Part shown: one piece after another, positions 1 to 8,555 of the stretch
How the letters are laid out: the number at the start of each line of letters is the position of its first letter
How positions within the stretch are numbered: position 1 is the stretch's first letter
Notes under the pieces: generated by a model
The model's database searches: none
The model's input: the letters and a program-made list of their open reading frames with translations, nothing else
What the model was told of the DNA's origin: nothing
Made by a program: the position numbers and the translations under genes
Assembly (NCBI GenBank): GCA_045802605.1
Contig: JBJMQS010000049.1
Location: forward strand, 1-40,130
DNA length: 40,130 nucleotides
Reading direction: 5' to 3'
Origin: JBJMQS01 sp045802605
GTDB taxonomy: Bacteria > Planctomycetota > Planctomycetia > Gemmatales > Gemmataceae

Positions 1-149
1 GCATAGATGACTTGCCGGATCTGACGCACGGAAAACCCGTCGGCCAACAGCAAAATGACATGCGCCTGCCGAAAGTTCTCGGCTCCGCTACGCAGCCGTT
101 GCAGAAGGGTCTTGCGATCGGCCGGGGAAAGTTGGATACTGCCATCCAT
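1..149 (-). CDS. IS630-type transposase, N-terminal fragment (runs off left edge)
   Basis: Reading leftwards from an ATG at 149, the frame is open to the window edge and gives about 49 residues beginning MDGSIQLSPADRKTLLQ, followed by a helix-turn-helix-like stretch (FRQAHVILLLADGFSVRQIR). This matches the N-terminal DNA-binding part of IS630/Tc1-like transposases, which cut and paste DNA into TA dinucleotides. A GGAGG ribosome-binding site lies at 157-161 (seven bases from the ATG), which supports this start. The catalytic DDE domain is outside the window. The IS end probably lies near 249-250, at the TA that forms part of the neighbouring gene's stop codon. The family call rests on one short N-terminus. 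Confidence 0.6.
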   Translation of the reverse strand, partial: MDGSIQLSPADRKTLLQRLRSGAENFRQAHVILLLADGFSVRQIRQVIY

Positions 150-150
150 G

Positions 151-250
151 GCTTGGCCTCCGGAGTGGGTGTTGTGAAGTACCACCAACTCTAAGGACAA
201 GCCTTTTTCATTCCCAGAGCAACCCGCGCTCCGATTTGGGTGTGGAGCTA
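151..250. mobile_element. Putative right end of the IS630-type element
   Basis: The 100 bases between the transposase start and the stop codon of the adjacent surface-protein gene are probably the untranslated end of the IS. The boundary is placed at the TA at 249-250 because IS630 elements duplicate a TA target, and because the adjacent reading frame ends exactly there, in mid-domain. The other inverted repeat is outside the window, so the boundary is inferred. Confidence 0.4.
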
Positions 251-1693
251 TTTAGCAAACGTGGCTGTTTTTCCCGGGGCATTTACAAGCACGGTCCCAT
301 TCGATGCTTGCACGTAACCCACGATTTGCGTCAAGTTTCCGCCTGAATTCAATGTGATGTCACCGGATGTGGCAATGTTAGCGGATAATGTCGAGGAGCC
401 ATAGATTAGCCCAAGTTGTATTTGACCTGCTAAGGAAATACTCACGGGGGCAACTTGGGTTGTGACAATGGTAGCAGCGATGAAGATATCCAAGTCTGCT
501 GGGGTTGCCGAGGCTCCTGCAATTGAGATTACGCCGCCAGCCGACGAAACTGTGGCCTGAAGGCCTATGCCGGTGTTAGGAACACCAAGAAAAGTATTTG
601 CAATTGAAATGGCGCCTGCGCCACTCGCTTTCACGTTGCCCAAGGAAGCAACGCCTCCGTGGGTGGTTATTGTGATCGGTCCGTTAACAGATGAAATACT
701 GTCAGCGATGCGCAGCCCTACGCCGTGTGGCCCGTTGGCACTAATGGTCCCTGAGATTGTGATGCTGCCATATCCTCCCGCACTAATCGATGCCGTATAC
801 TCCACGGACACTCCGTCACCCGAATTAGATGGACCTGCACCTTTTCCAGTGCCGGTCAAAACAATGTCACCGCTCGCCGAACTGATATGGCCGATTATGT
901 AAACTCCTGCCCCGTCGCCTTGGGCAGCATTCGCGCCGCCTTGCCCCGTTACTGAAATGGTGCTGGAGCTTGACGTAATGTCGCCAGATTCGACGGATAC
1001 GCCATGATTCGCTGAGCCAGCCGATGCTCCGCCCATCCCCGTCAAAGAAACGGTGCCTTGAGTGCCGCCTCCGACATTGGCGTCTACCAAGATCCCACAT
1101 TGTCCTCCAGCACTATCATCGCCCCCACGGCCTATGAGAGTGATATTGCCGGTGCTACTCGAAATTTGTCCGCCGACATCGATGCCAGGAAAGTTGCCGC
1201 TCGTTGGGATATTTTGCTGATTCGCGCTCAAGCTGATATTGCCATCAACTGATGTCACGCTCGCAGACACGACGATCATCTTTGGCGCGGACACTGACAG
1301 TGAACTCAATCCCAAGACCTTGATTGGGCGAGTTATTAATACGGTTTCGACGTCAGTGCAGCTTAGCCCGCCGCTTAAGGTGAACGTGAACGGATAGTTC
1401 CCGGTCAAGGACAAGCTTTGATTATTACTTCCCCCAATGTCATGAACCGCAATGGCACCGACGTCAGTAGTTAGATTGGAGGTTGCGCCGACGATATTCC
1501 CTGAAAGGCTGATGAAATTGTCCGTATTTGTAACAGTCACACTCTCGCTCGTCGTCCCGGTCGCCGTGTAGTCAATCGTCAGCACGCCGTTCGCCAGCGT
1601 CGCAATCGCTGGAGCGATGCGTTGCTCGCATCGCTCTAGCGTTGGCCGTATGTGGTGTCGGAATAAGCGAATTCGGCGGAGCATGTTCATCAT
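248..1693 (-). CDS. Secreted beta-repeat surface protein with LExR-type N-terminus, probably 3'-truncated by an IS
   Basis: This 481-residue protein begins MMNMLRRIRLFRHHIRPTLE and then has RCEQRIAPAIATLANGVL. That is the basic, LE..R..PA leader typical of giant planctomycete surface proteins. The rest is Gly/Ser/Thr-rich with repeated strands of the type SSxTGNITLTGxGG, which suggests a right-handed beta-helix like filamentous haemagglutinin-type adhesins. No C-terminal dockerin or anchor is present. The frame ends at a TAG (248-250) directly beside an IS630-type transposase, in the middle of a repeat (VLVNAPGKTATFAK), so the 3' part is probably lost. Its ATG overlaps the stop of the upstream metalloprotease gene by four bases (ATGA), implying translational coupling. 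The function is unknown; adhesion or a cell-surface role is a guess. Confidence 0.75.
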   Translation of the reverse strand: MMNMLRRIRLFRHHIRPTLERCEQRIAPAIATLANGVLTIDYTATGTTSESVTVTNTDNFISLSGNIVGATSNLTTDVGAIAVHDIGGSNNQSLSLTGNYPFTFTLSGGLSCTDVETVLITRPIKVLGLSSLSVSAPKMIVVSASVTSVDGNISLSANQQNIPTSGNFPGIDVGGQISSSTGNITLIGRGGDDSAGGQCGILVDANVGGGTQGTVSLTGMGGASAGSANHGVSVESGDITSSSSTISVTGQGGANAAQGDGAGVYIIGHISSASGDIVLTGTGKGAGPSNSGDGVSVEYTASISAGGYGSITISGTISANGPHGVGLRIADSISSVNGPITITTHGGVASLGNVKASGAGAISIANTFLGVPNTGIGLQATVSSAGGVISIAGASATPADLDIFIAATIVTTQVAPVSISLAGQIQLGLIYGSSTLSANIATSGDITLNSGGNLTQIVGYVQASNGTVLVNAPGKTATFAK

Positions 1694-4600
1694 GGTGCCC
1701 CCGCCAGCCGATTTTGGAACTCCAGGTAATCGCTTTGATCGACGTCGCCAGAGTTCTGATAGTCAAAGACACTATTGAGACCGCCAGCTAAGGCATTGCG
1801 GAAGACGAGGTAGTCGGTGTGGCTCACAATGCCATCGCCGTTTTGGTCGCCAAAGTAGCGGAACCACTTGTTGGCAGTGGTGCCGGTGACCGTGTAGTTG
1901 GTCCCTGCACCGTTGCCGGAGCCATTCAATTGGCCGCTGACGCCACTGACTTTTGATGCATCGATCGAGAAGTTGTAAATGCCATCGACGAGTGAGCCGG
2001 TGGAATCGGCAAACGTGCCCGTGAAGGTGATCGTTACTGAGCTGGCCGGGCCAGCGACAGGATTGGTCATTAGCGTGACAGGGCCCGTGGTGCCCGGACT
2101 TGTGCTCGAAGCACTGCGAGTCAGTGTGAATGCACTCGCGACGGAAGGAGTGAAGTTCCCCGCTTCTGAGAAGGTCACGATGATTCGGCAAACTTCGGAA
2201 CGCTGCACAGTTCCATAGACGCCGCCAATGGTACTACCAGTCCCTTCGTCGAGGACCACCGAGGTCACCGGTGGGAGGGAGCGCGGAGGGTTGTCGAGTG
2301 AGGGTGACATCGTTTCCATCGCCGCCCTTGTAGCTGATGGTGAAGTTGACCCCACCGATGGGGACGTGGCCCCTTCCACATATCCGTTGAACGTGCCGGT
2401 CACCGCGTCGAGCGTGCCGTCGTTGTCGATAATTTTGAAAGCTTGATTTAGTGTCGGCGTGTAAGACAGCGAGGCGTTCAATGTCGCGCCGCCGAGATTG
2501 AGCGTGCCGCTTACGACCAATTGGTCATAGTCCGCACCGGGATTCGCTCCGTTCAATTCAACAGTGAGCAAAGAGCCTGAATTGAATGCGATGTTCCCGG
2601 TCGCCAGCTTGCCGGGGCCGCTGCCGGGCGCAACCTTGCCAGTGCTGGTCACGCTGGTCGTGCCGACCGAACCTGAGCCGCCGAGCGCTCCATCGACTTG
2701 CACCGCGCCAGTGGAGTCGAACGAGCCATTGACCAGGCAGGTGACCCCGGCGGGGATCACCAATTGCGCCGCTTTGTTGCCAGTGGAGTTGAATGTTGAT
2801 GGCAGAGCGCTCTGCACGGTGAACACGCCACCCACGGAAATGACGCCTCCGGTCTGTTGGATCGATCTGGCCGTGCTGAGCATCAATGGCCCACTGGTTG
2901 TTGTGATATTTCCAGTGAGCGAGATATTTGCGACCGAATAAGCGCTCAATCCATAGTTGCTGGCGAGTGCTATGGGGCCCGGCACGAGAACACTCCCAAA
3001 TGGGTTGGCTGACGTGCCCATCGTTAACTTTCGATCGAAGTCGGGCAGTGAGGCGATCGTGATCGAGTCGTTCGACTGTCCCCGATTGATCGTCAGAGAG
3101 TTTGTTGGATTTGAAAACACCGTTGTTTCAAACGTGCTGTTCGCGGATCGCAGCCGCGATGACCAGTTCCCGCTGGTTCCATCATCTTCCAAAAACACAT
3201 TCGATGCCGTCGGCGGCAGAATAAATACAAGATCAGCAATGGTCGAGCCCCGCATATCCACGGGCTCAAGCCCAGTGTAGGCCAAAGTGTTAGAGCCGAG
3301 GGTCACCGTGCCGGCACCCGCACTGGTAAACGTGTGTGTGCCGGCTGCAAAGCTGCCGCCGGTGATGACGAGCGAATCACCGGGAAGACCGGTTTGCGTC
3401 CCGCCGTCGAAACTGACCGAATCGCTCAAATTCCCGCCGGACAGATCCACTGTTAGTGAATCACTCAAGTCATTGGTCTTGATTTGTATCTTTGTCCCAG
3501 TGACTTCATTGATGGGCACAGTAATCGAATTCGTGCCGCTGCCGGTCGAGCCCGCAATGGACGTGACAAACCGATTGCCGGAATTTGGATCGCTGATGAC
3601 ATAATTTGGGCCAGCCACCTTGAGCGTAACGTTGTCGGTTCGGCCGACTCCAGTATCGACGATCAAATTGCCCGAGCTGTCGAGCGTCGTATTTGGTGGC
3701 GCTTGCCCGAAGTTATTGCCGAAATCCGATGCGCCCGCGACATGGGTATAGAAGTACTGGCCTCCCACGGGACTGGTCGAAGCGTAGCCGCTCTGCAAGA
3801 CGCGACGCAGGCGATGCGTCCCGGAGGAGAGGTTCGCCAGTTCGTAGTAGCCATCCGACGCGGTGACTGTCGAAGGCTCGGCGGTCACAATCGTCAGCGA
3901 CCAACTGTTGAGCACTCCCGTATCGAAGTCGGCCGTATCGGTAATTTCCAGTGTCCAGTTTCCATTCGCGCTGGCGCCGTTCAACGCGGCCAACGATCCT
4001 TCCGGTCGATAGCTGCCAGTGAAAGGTGACAATCCAGCGGTAATCAAGACGGTCGCTTGGTCATCGAAAATCGTGTTGGTATAGTCTTCGCCCACGCCAT
4101 TGCCAGTGGACAATTCAACGCGAATTCCTGTGGGGCTGATGAGGAAGATGTCCAAGTCGCCGTCAAAGGAATGAGTGATGTTCAGCTTCACGTTTAAATC
4201 TTGAATCAGGCCCGCCACATTGGACACGGCCAGTGTCGATATCTTTGTTGTGACGTCAGGAATGGGTATCGGAACATTCGTCGAATTCAGTGTCTGTGTG
4301 ACCGAATTGGGCGTACCGTTATTGTCAAGATCGTCGAAAACGGTCCACCCACCCAGCGGGGATTCGCCATCGTCGATGCCATTAATGTTTGCATCCAAAA
4401 ACAGCCGGCCATAAGCCGCGTCCTGTCGGGCCATGTCGAAGCTTGCATAGGGGTTAAGACCGTCGCCGACGGTGACCGTTGCCGAGTTCGCGGTTGTCAG
4501 GTTGACGCTTGGGGGCGAAATCAATCGCACCTGATGAGTACCAGAAATCAAGTTGATGAATGTGTAGGCGCCGTCGGCTTCCGTGATCACGGTTGATTCG

Positions 4601-7110
4601 GCCGACGTGACGATGGTCACCGACCAACTATTGAGTGTGCCAGTTTCGCCGGTTGCGGCATCCGTGACTTGGAGTGTCCAAATGCCATTGGCGCTCGTGC
4701 CATTCAGTGTGGCCAACGATCCCTGCGGGCGATAACTGCCGGCAAACGGCGCGCTGCCGTCCGTTATCGAGGCGGGCGCCTGGTCATCGAAATTGGTATT
4801 GGTGTAATTGACGCCCGAGCCGCCGTTGCTCAACGTAAGCGCCACCGGAACGCCATTTGGACCGACCAAGAACACCAGCAAATCGGCATCGTACGGATGC
4901 GAGATGTTTAGTTTGACGTTGATGTCTGCAATGGGATTGGTCAGACCACTGACGACGAGCGCGGAATTAACCGTGTTATTGTCGGGAATAGCGAGCGGCA
5001 CGTTGAGCGAATTGACCGTATTGGTGATCGTGTCGTAGACGCCATTGTTGTTGACATCGTCGTAAACCGTGACGCCTGGGATACCCGGCTCATTGTTATC
5101 GACCGCATTGTTGTTTCGGTCTAAGTAGGCGCGGCCCGCGATGGTGGTGCCCACCAAGCTGAAGTTGACATTGGATATGTCAAAAAACACATTGCCCACC
5201 GATTCAATTTTGATTCGCGCTTCGCTCGTCAAGACGTTGGGCATCGTGAGCAATTCACTGCCGTCGTTCGCGGTTCCCGACGCAAGCACGGTCGGGAACG
5301 TCAAGCCGCCATCCGTCGAAAGAAGAATATTCACGGTGGACACATTGATGCCATTGGCGGTCGTGCCGGCCACGTTCCAGGTCGCAGTTTGTGGCGTATT
5401 GCGGCCCCAGATAACGCCAGTGGTGGGCGACGTGACCGCGAACGCCGAACCGGTGTTTACAACCGTGAGTTTCACGTCGGCCGTCTTTTGCGCGCCGCCG
5501 CCAGCGATGTTGTCGCGGGCCGTTCCGCGGAATGTCATCGTGCGGTTGGTGGATGGCAGCGTCTCTGGCGCATATGGGATATTTGCCAACAATGTGGCAT
5601 AGCTCGGGAAGTAGCGACTATTCGAACTCGACGGCGGAAATGAGCGGAACAGTGGACTGGATCCATTGTCAGCCGCTCCGAGCGACAGCGCCGGACCCAG
5701 GTCCAATTCCTCGATCGTATAGGTGATGGCACCGTTGCCATCCGTGGCGGCGGCCGTCAATTGAAGAGCCGTATTCGCCGGAATTGTCTTGTTGGCGCCC
5801 ATCGATATCGTCGGAATATCATTGCCAGTCGCGGTGGACGTGCCCACCGACGGAATCGTCGCCAGGAAATCTGTGACTTGCTGAATGCTACCGGAGTGAA
5901 AATAAATATCCGAGATGTCAACAAACCCCTGGCCGTTTTGGTTGATATGTCCATAGGCCATGATGGTGCTGCCGGACCCCGGCTCCCATGCAGATGCGGA
6001 CATTCGATTGGCTGTCAAGGAACTGCTCACACCGTTGAATGTGTGGCCAGCGTTGAATTGATGACCGATCTCGTGGCTTACAACCTGCGTCATCCAGTAA
6101 TTCGTCGGCTGATTCGAGGAGTCGGCCGTGGTAATCCCTTGCGCCTTCGTCGCGCTGTTCCCCACCACACCGAGACCGGCGACTCCGCCTAGATTCAGCC
6201 CGCCAAACAAATGACCAATATCGTAATTCGCGCTGCCGATCACACTAGTGATGTTGGCCTGATTCTCACCGATCATCGTGCCGATGTTGTTCCCCGTGTA
6301 GGGGTCGGTCGTTGAATCGGTGTAAATAATTGATGGCTCATTCGCGACCAAGTTCATGTGAATGCAAAAATCGCGCTCATATATCGCGTTCACTGAATTG
6401 ACCACAGTGGTAATGGCGGATAGTGCCAAGCCAACTGTGCCGCCGGCCATGGTTGTATACTCGCCCGTACTTGCGACCGCCAATCGAAATGTCCGCAACG
6501 TCGTTCCGTTGGACACGCTCCGCACATTCGTTGGTATTGCTGCGGTGCCGGCACCGGCCGTTGATGCCACGCTGCTCGCGGCCAGGCAAGCTGCGCACTG
6601 ACATCCAGGTCCGTGGGGCGGCAAAAAGTCCGAATCGAAAAACGCCTGGTAATTGCCGTTGGAAATCGTCGCGACCGGCTCGATTGCAAATCCACCTGTG
6701 CTGCGAAGAACTCGCGCGTGAAATCCTTGTTCCGTCATGTCGGTGGCCAATATCGCGGTCGGATCATCGATCCCCTGGCCCCGGTACGTCTTGATTTGCG
6801 GGAATTGGGCCGCCAGCGCCGGCTCGAACGTATCTATCTCCCAGATGCGGAAACTCTCTGTCTGACCGTCGGGACGGGGCAACCGAATCGCCAATGGTTG
6901 AATGCCAAGCGCCATATCCTTGACCGTCGGTGCCAATGCCAGCAGCTTTTGCTCCGCGATGGCGTCCAATGTCAGCGGCAAAAGCGCTCGTGGCCCTTCG
7001 GCAACAGTGGCGCGAATAGGGATTGCACTCCCTCGTTGCCACTCGGCCATTTGCGACCACTCACCGGTGTTTGCCAGAGGCCCAAGCAACGACAGGACGC
7101 CGCTCGACAA
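1690..7110 (-). CDS. Giant secreted reprolysin-like zinc metalloprotease with P-domains and dockerin (interrupted N-terminus)
   Basis: The open frame has 1806 residues if it starts at the TTG at 7108-7110. In order: a propeptide-like region; an M12B-type metalloprotease with the zinc site HEIGHQFNAGH at about residues 346-356, followed by a Met-turn-like TIMAYGH; an Ig-like domain; an SdrD-like Ca-binding linker with DRNNNAVDNNEPG; two proprotein-convertase P-domains (about 680-830 and 940-1075), each preceded by a similar linker; autotransporter-like beta repeats (about 1120-1620); and a C-terminal type I dockerin with two EF-hand loops (DQNGDGIVSHTD and YQNSGDVDQSD). Two defects are visible. 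An in-frame TAA at 7129-7131 separates this frame from its natural leader, whose ATG is at 7227. Residues encoded at about 2271-2370 are in the wrong frame. It overlaps the next gene by four bases. It may be a pseudogene or a recently damaged gene. Confidence 0.85.
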   Translation of the reverse strand: MSSGVLSLLGPLANTGEWSQMAEWQRGSAIPIRATVAEGPRALLPLTLDAIAEQKLLALAPTVKDMALGIQPLAIRLPRPDGQTESFRIWEIDTFEPALAAQFPQIKTYRGQGIDDPTAILATDMTEQGFHARVLRSTGGFAIEPVATISNGNYQAFFDSDFLPPHGPGCQCAACLAASSVASTAGAGTAAIPTNVRSVSNGTTLRTFRLAVASTGEYTTMAGGTVGLALSAITTVVNSVNAIYERDFCIHMNLVANEPSIIYTDSTTDPYTGNNIGTMIGENQANITSVIGSANYDIGHLFGGLNLGGVAGLGVVGNSATKAQGITTADSSNQPTNYWMTQVVSHEIGHQFNAGHTFNGVSSSLTANRMSASAWEPGSGSTIMAYGHINQNGQGFVDISDIYFHSGSIQQVTDFLATIPSVGTSTATGNDIPTISMGANKTIPANTALQLTAAATDGNGAITYTIEELDLGPALSLGAADNGSSPLFRSFPPSSSNSRYFPSYATLLANIPYAPETLPSTNRTMTFRGTARDNIAGGGAQKTADVKLTVVNTGSAFAVTSPTTGVIWGRNTPQTATWNVAGTTANGINVSTVNILLSTDGGLTFPTVLASGTANDGSELLTMPNVLTSEARIKIESVGNVFFDISNVNFSLVGTTIAGRAYLDRNNNAVDNNEPGIPGVTVYDDVNNNGVYDTITNTVNSLNVPLAIPDNNTVNSALVVSGLTNPIADINVKLNISHPYDADLLVFLVGPNGVPVALTLSNGGSGVNYTNTNFDDQAPASITDGSAPFAGSYRPQGSLATLNGTSANGIWTLQVTDAATGETGTLNSWSVTIVTSAESTVITEADGAYTFINLISGTHQVRLISPPSVNLTTANSATVTVGDGLNPYASFDMARQDAAYGRLFLDANINGIDDGESPLGGWTVFDDLDNNGTPNSVTQTLNSTNVPIPIPDVTTKISTLAVSNVAGLIQDLNVKLNITHSFDGDLDIFLISPTGIRVELSTGNGVGEDYTNTIFDDQATVLITAGLSPFTGSYRPEGSLAALNGASANGNWTLEITDTADFDTGVLNSWSLTIVTAEPSTVTASDGYYELANLSSGTHRLRRVLQSGYASTSPVGGQYFYTHVAGASDFGNNFGQAPPNTTLDSSGNLIVDTGVGRTDNVTLKVAGPNYVISDPNSGNRFVTSIAGSTGSGTNSITVPINEVTGTKIQIKTNDLSDSLTVDLSGGNLSDSVSFDGGTQTGLPGDSLVITGGSFAAGTHTFTSAGAGTVTLGSNTLAYTGLEPVDMRGSTIADLVFILPPTASNVFLEDDGTSGNWSSRLRSANSTFETTVFSNPTNSLTINRGQSNDSITIASLPDFDRKLTMGTSANPFGSVLVPGPIALASNYGLSAYSVANISLTGNITTTSGPLMLSTARSIQQTGGVISVGGVFTVQSALPSTFNSTGNKAAQLVIPAGVTCLVNGSFDSTGAVQVDGALGGSGSVGTTSVTSTGKVAPGSGPGKLATGNIAFNSGSLLTVELNGANPGADYDQLVVSGTLNLGGATLNASLSYTPTLNQAFKIIDNDGTLDAVTGTFNGYVEGATSPSVGSTSPSATRAAMETMSPSLDNPPRSLPPVTSVVLDEGTGSTIGGVYGTVQRSEVCRIIVTFSEAGNFTPSVASAFTLTRSASSTSPGTTGPVTLMTNPVAGPASSVTITFTGTFADSTGSLVDGIYNFSIDASKVSGVSGQLNGSGNGAGTNYTVTGTTANKWFRYFGDQNGDGIVSHTDYLVFRNALAGGLNSVFDYQNSGDVDQSDYLEFQNRLAGAP

Positions 7111-7128
7111 TGTGGCGACGGCCGGGGC

Positions 7129-7227
7129 TTAGCGTTCTTCAAGGGCTAGGAGCCAGAGTTTGGCTCGCGGCGAAATGGATCGGGTGGCGGATGCACGCGC
7201 TTGGCGCGCGCAGCGGAAGTGCAGCAT
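7129..7227 (-). pseudogene. Detached leader of the metalloprotease gene, ending in an in-frame TAA
   Basis: From ATG 7227, with GGAGAG at 7234-7239 six bases upstream, 32 codons run in the same frame as the metalloprotease. They end ...AKLWLLALEER followed by TAA (7129-7131) and then APAVATLSSGVLSL. Putting any residue in place of the stop restores LEER-x-APAVATLSSGV, which parallels CEQRIAPAIATLANGV in the downstream surface protein. The stop therefore sits inside the conserved LExR..PA motif. Read through, the gene would span 1690-7227 and encode 1845 residues. A single TTA-to-TAA change would explain it; that ancestral codon is inferred. Confidence 0.7.
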
Positions 7228-7476
7228 CGGAAACTCTCCAGCGGATGACAGATAAATAACATCGGGTTATCCCCGTAAACCAACCGCCCCGGGTCGGCGA
7301 TCGCCTGGTCCCGAGGAATGAATGAAGCTCGGATCGTAACAGCCTGGCCGCGATTTGCGAACCGGACCTAATCCCTAGGACAGCGGGACCGGACAAATCC
7401 GGAGAAACGTGGTTTTTCGCTGTAATGACGTGGGGTTTTGAATTCGCCGCCGAATACGGCGTAGGTTTTTACTTCA

Positions 7477-7499
7477 TTGGCGGTCCTATGGACCGCCAA
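7477..7499. terminator. Perfect 10-bp hairpin after the small lipoprotein gene
   Basis: TTGGCGGTCC at 7477-7486 and GGACCGCCAA at 7490-7499 form a perfect stem with a three-base loop. It begins eight bases past the stop codon of the minus-strand lipoprotein gene, so it fits a transcript end, but no U-tract follows. The rest of 7228-7476 is non-coding and shows only the putative leader and promoter region of the metalloprotease gene. Confidence 0.5.
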
Positions 7500-7506
7500 A
7501 GTCGCT

Positions 7507-7659
7507 TCATGCTGGCCCAGGAGCGGTATTGTTGTGGCGGGCTTTGTTGTCTTTTTGGTCGGGGCTGCCGGTTTCTTCGGCGCGTTTGCTGCGGGCGGCC
7601 GGCGAATCGCAGGAGATCGCCACACAGGCCAGGAGCAACGCTAAGACGATTCGTTTCAT
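7507..7659 (-). CDS. Small predicted lipoprotein (50 aa)
   Basis: The ATG at 7659 has a GGAG a few bases upstream and opens a 50-codon frame. The N-terminus, MKRIVLALLLACVAISC, has a positively charged start, a hydrophobic core and a lipobox-like AIS-C, so Cys17 would be lipidated and the mature protein would be only 34 residues. The mature part (DSPAARSKRAEETGSPDQKD...) is hydrophilic, charged and probably disordered. It begins 21 bases after the stop of the DUF2892-like gene on the same strand, so the two may form an operon. The function is unknown. A longer plus-strand frame overlaps it but lacks a signal sequence or any family resemblance. Confidence 0.6.
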   Translation of the reverse strand: MKRIVLALLLACVAISCDSPAARSKRAEETGSPDQKDNKARHNNTAPGPA

Positions 7660-7680
7660 CGAGGTCTCCGATTTGGTTTG

Positions 7681-8007
7681 TCACGCGGGTGTCGTGGTGT
7701 TGCGTTTAATCCAGCCGGGTGGGTCGCTTGCGGGGAATGAATCTTCGGACGCCTCAAGCACGACGTCTTCAATCAACTGACCCGCGGGAGTCCGCTCTTC
7801 TTTGATCTGCTGCACGCAGTCGTCGCAGGTGCCACTTGGCATGCCAGCATCAATGCCGATGTGTCGGTCACCTCGCAGAGCCCAAGCCGAGATCGCAACC
7901 CCGCCCGTAATGAATGCCAGCCGCAACGGGCCACGCTGGCGGAGGCCCCAGCCAGCTAGTCCGGCCCCGGCCAGCCCCACGATCAATCGAGTAGTCGGCA
8001 TCGTCAT
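7681..8007 (-). CDS. Small DUF2892/YgaP-like membrane protein
   Basis: The protein has 108 residues. Its N-terminal half (TTRLIVGLAGAGLAGWGL, then RQRGPLRLAFITGGVAISAWAL) has two hydrophobic segments resembling the DUF2892 / YgaP membrane hairpin. The C-terminal tail is acidic and ends in EDSFPASDPPGWIKR, a tail motif I have seen in related small planctomycete and proteobacterial proteins. A CDDC pair (residues about 61-64) could bind metal or form a disulphide. The ATG at 8007 is preceded by AGGTG. It is divergent from the gene at 8202, with about 190 bases between them, and is followed on the same strand by the small lipoprotein. The role is unknown. Confidence 0.65.
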   Translation of the reverse strand: MTMPTTRLIVGLAGAGLAGWGLRQRGPLRLAFITGGVAISAWALRGDRHIGIDAGMPSGTCDDCVQQIKEERTPAGQLIEDVVLEASEDSFPASDPPGWIKRNTTTPA

Positions 8008-8201
8008 GTGTCACCTATCCACGCCATGAGTCACTTTGTTTGTCGCACTGTTGCTTGACGCGGCACGCCGGATGCAAGGCGAATTACTTAGGATCGTTTG
8101 ACGGAGCGTTCTGGCGAAACGCCAGTGCCGCAAACATTGGGCATGGACTGGGCCGGCGTCTCATGCCCAATTTCATTGACTGGCCACGAGGAATTGCAGG
8201 A

Positions 8202-8495
8202 ATGCGCAAGAAACTATTCACGATACTTTTAGCGACGAGTCTTTCAGGAATCGCGACCGCGCAAACGACCACCACCTCGCCGAACAACGGCACCACCAAC
8301 GCATCGCCAAACACGGGCGCTGCCAGCACGAGCAACATGGGCAATAGCACCCGCACCTCGGGCAGCACCGCAGGCGACCGCGGCGACAACAACGGAGCGG
8401 CCTGGGGCTGGCTAGGATTGCTGGGCCTGGTCGGCCTAATTGGATTGGCCCGCCGCACGGATACGGGACGGACGATGCGGACTGCGGCGACGTGA
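8202..8495 (+). CDS. Secreted WGxxGxxG-type anchored protein (97 aa)
   Basis: Starting at ATG 8202 (GAGG at 8188-8191), the product begins with a signal peptide (MRKKLFTILLATSLSGIATAQ). This is followed by a low-complexity Thr/Asn/Ser linker of about 45 residues, then a C-terminal hydrophobic segment WGWLGLLGLVGLIGLARR. That segment matches the WGxxGxxG C-terminal sorting or anchor module: hydrophobic with Trp/Gly, ending in arginines. The frame is open further upstream, but that part has no signal sequence. The protein is probably tethered in a membrane with its linker outside the cytoplasm. Its function is unknown; a bidirectional hairpin follows it. Confidence 0.7.
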   Translation: MRKKLFTILLATSLSGIATAQTTTTSPNNGTTNASPNTGAASTSNMGNSTRTSGSTAGDRGDNNGAAWGWLGLLGLVGLIGLARRTDTGRTMRTAAT

Positions 8496-8515
8496 CGTCT
8501 GCTCGCCCCGAGCGG

Positions 8516-8543
8516 CCCCTCTCCCGACGGAACGGGAGAGGGG
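8516..8543. terminator. Bidirectional terminator-like hairpin
   Basis: CCCCTCTCCCG (8516-8526) pairs perfectly with CGGGAGAGGGG (8533-8543) around a six-base loop. It lies in the 60 bases between two convergent genes (the WGxxGxxG protein and ATP sulfurylase), so it could end both transcripts. The composition resembles a dispersed C/G-rich repeat, so it may also be a mobile palindrome. Confidence 0.6.
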
Positions 8544-8555
8544 AGAGCGTATCAA

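Noticed and set aside
7425..7709. Plus-strand frame of 94 codons covering the small lipoprotein region
   Set aside because: It lacks a signal sequence or family resemblance, whereas the minus-strand frame has a ribosome-binding site and a lipobox.
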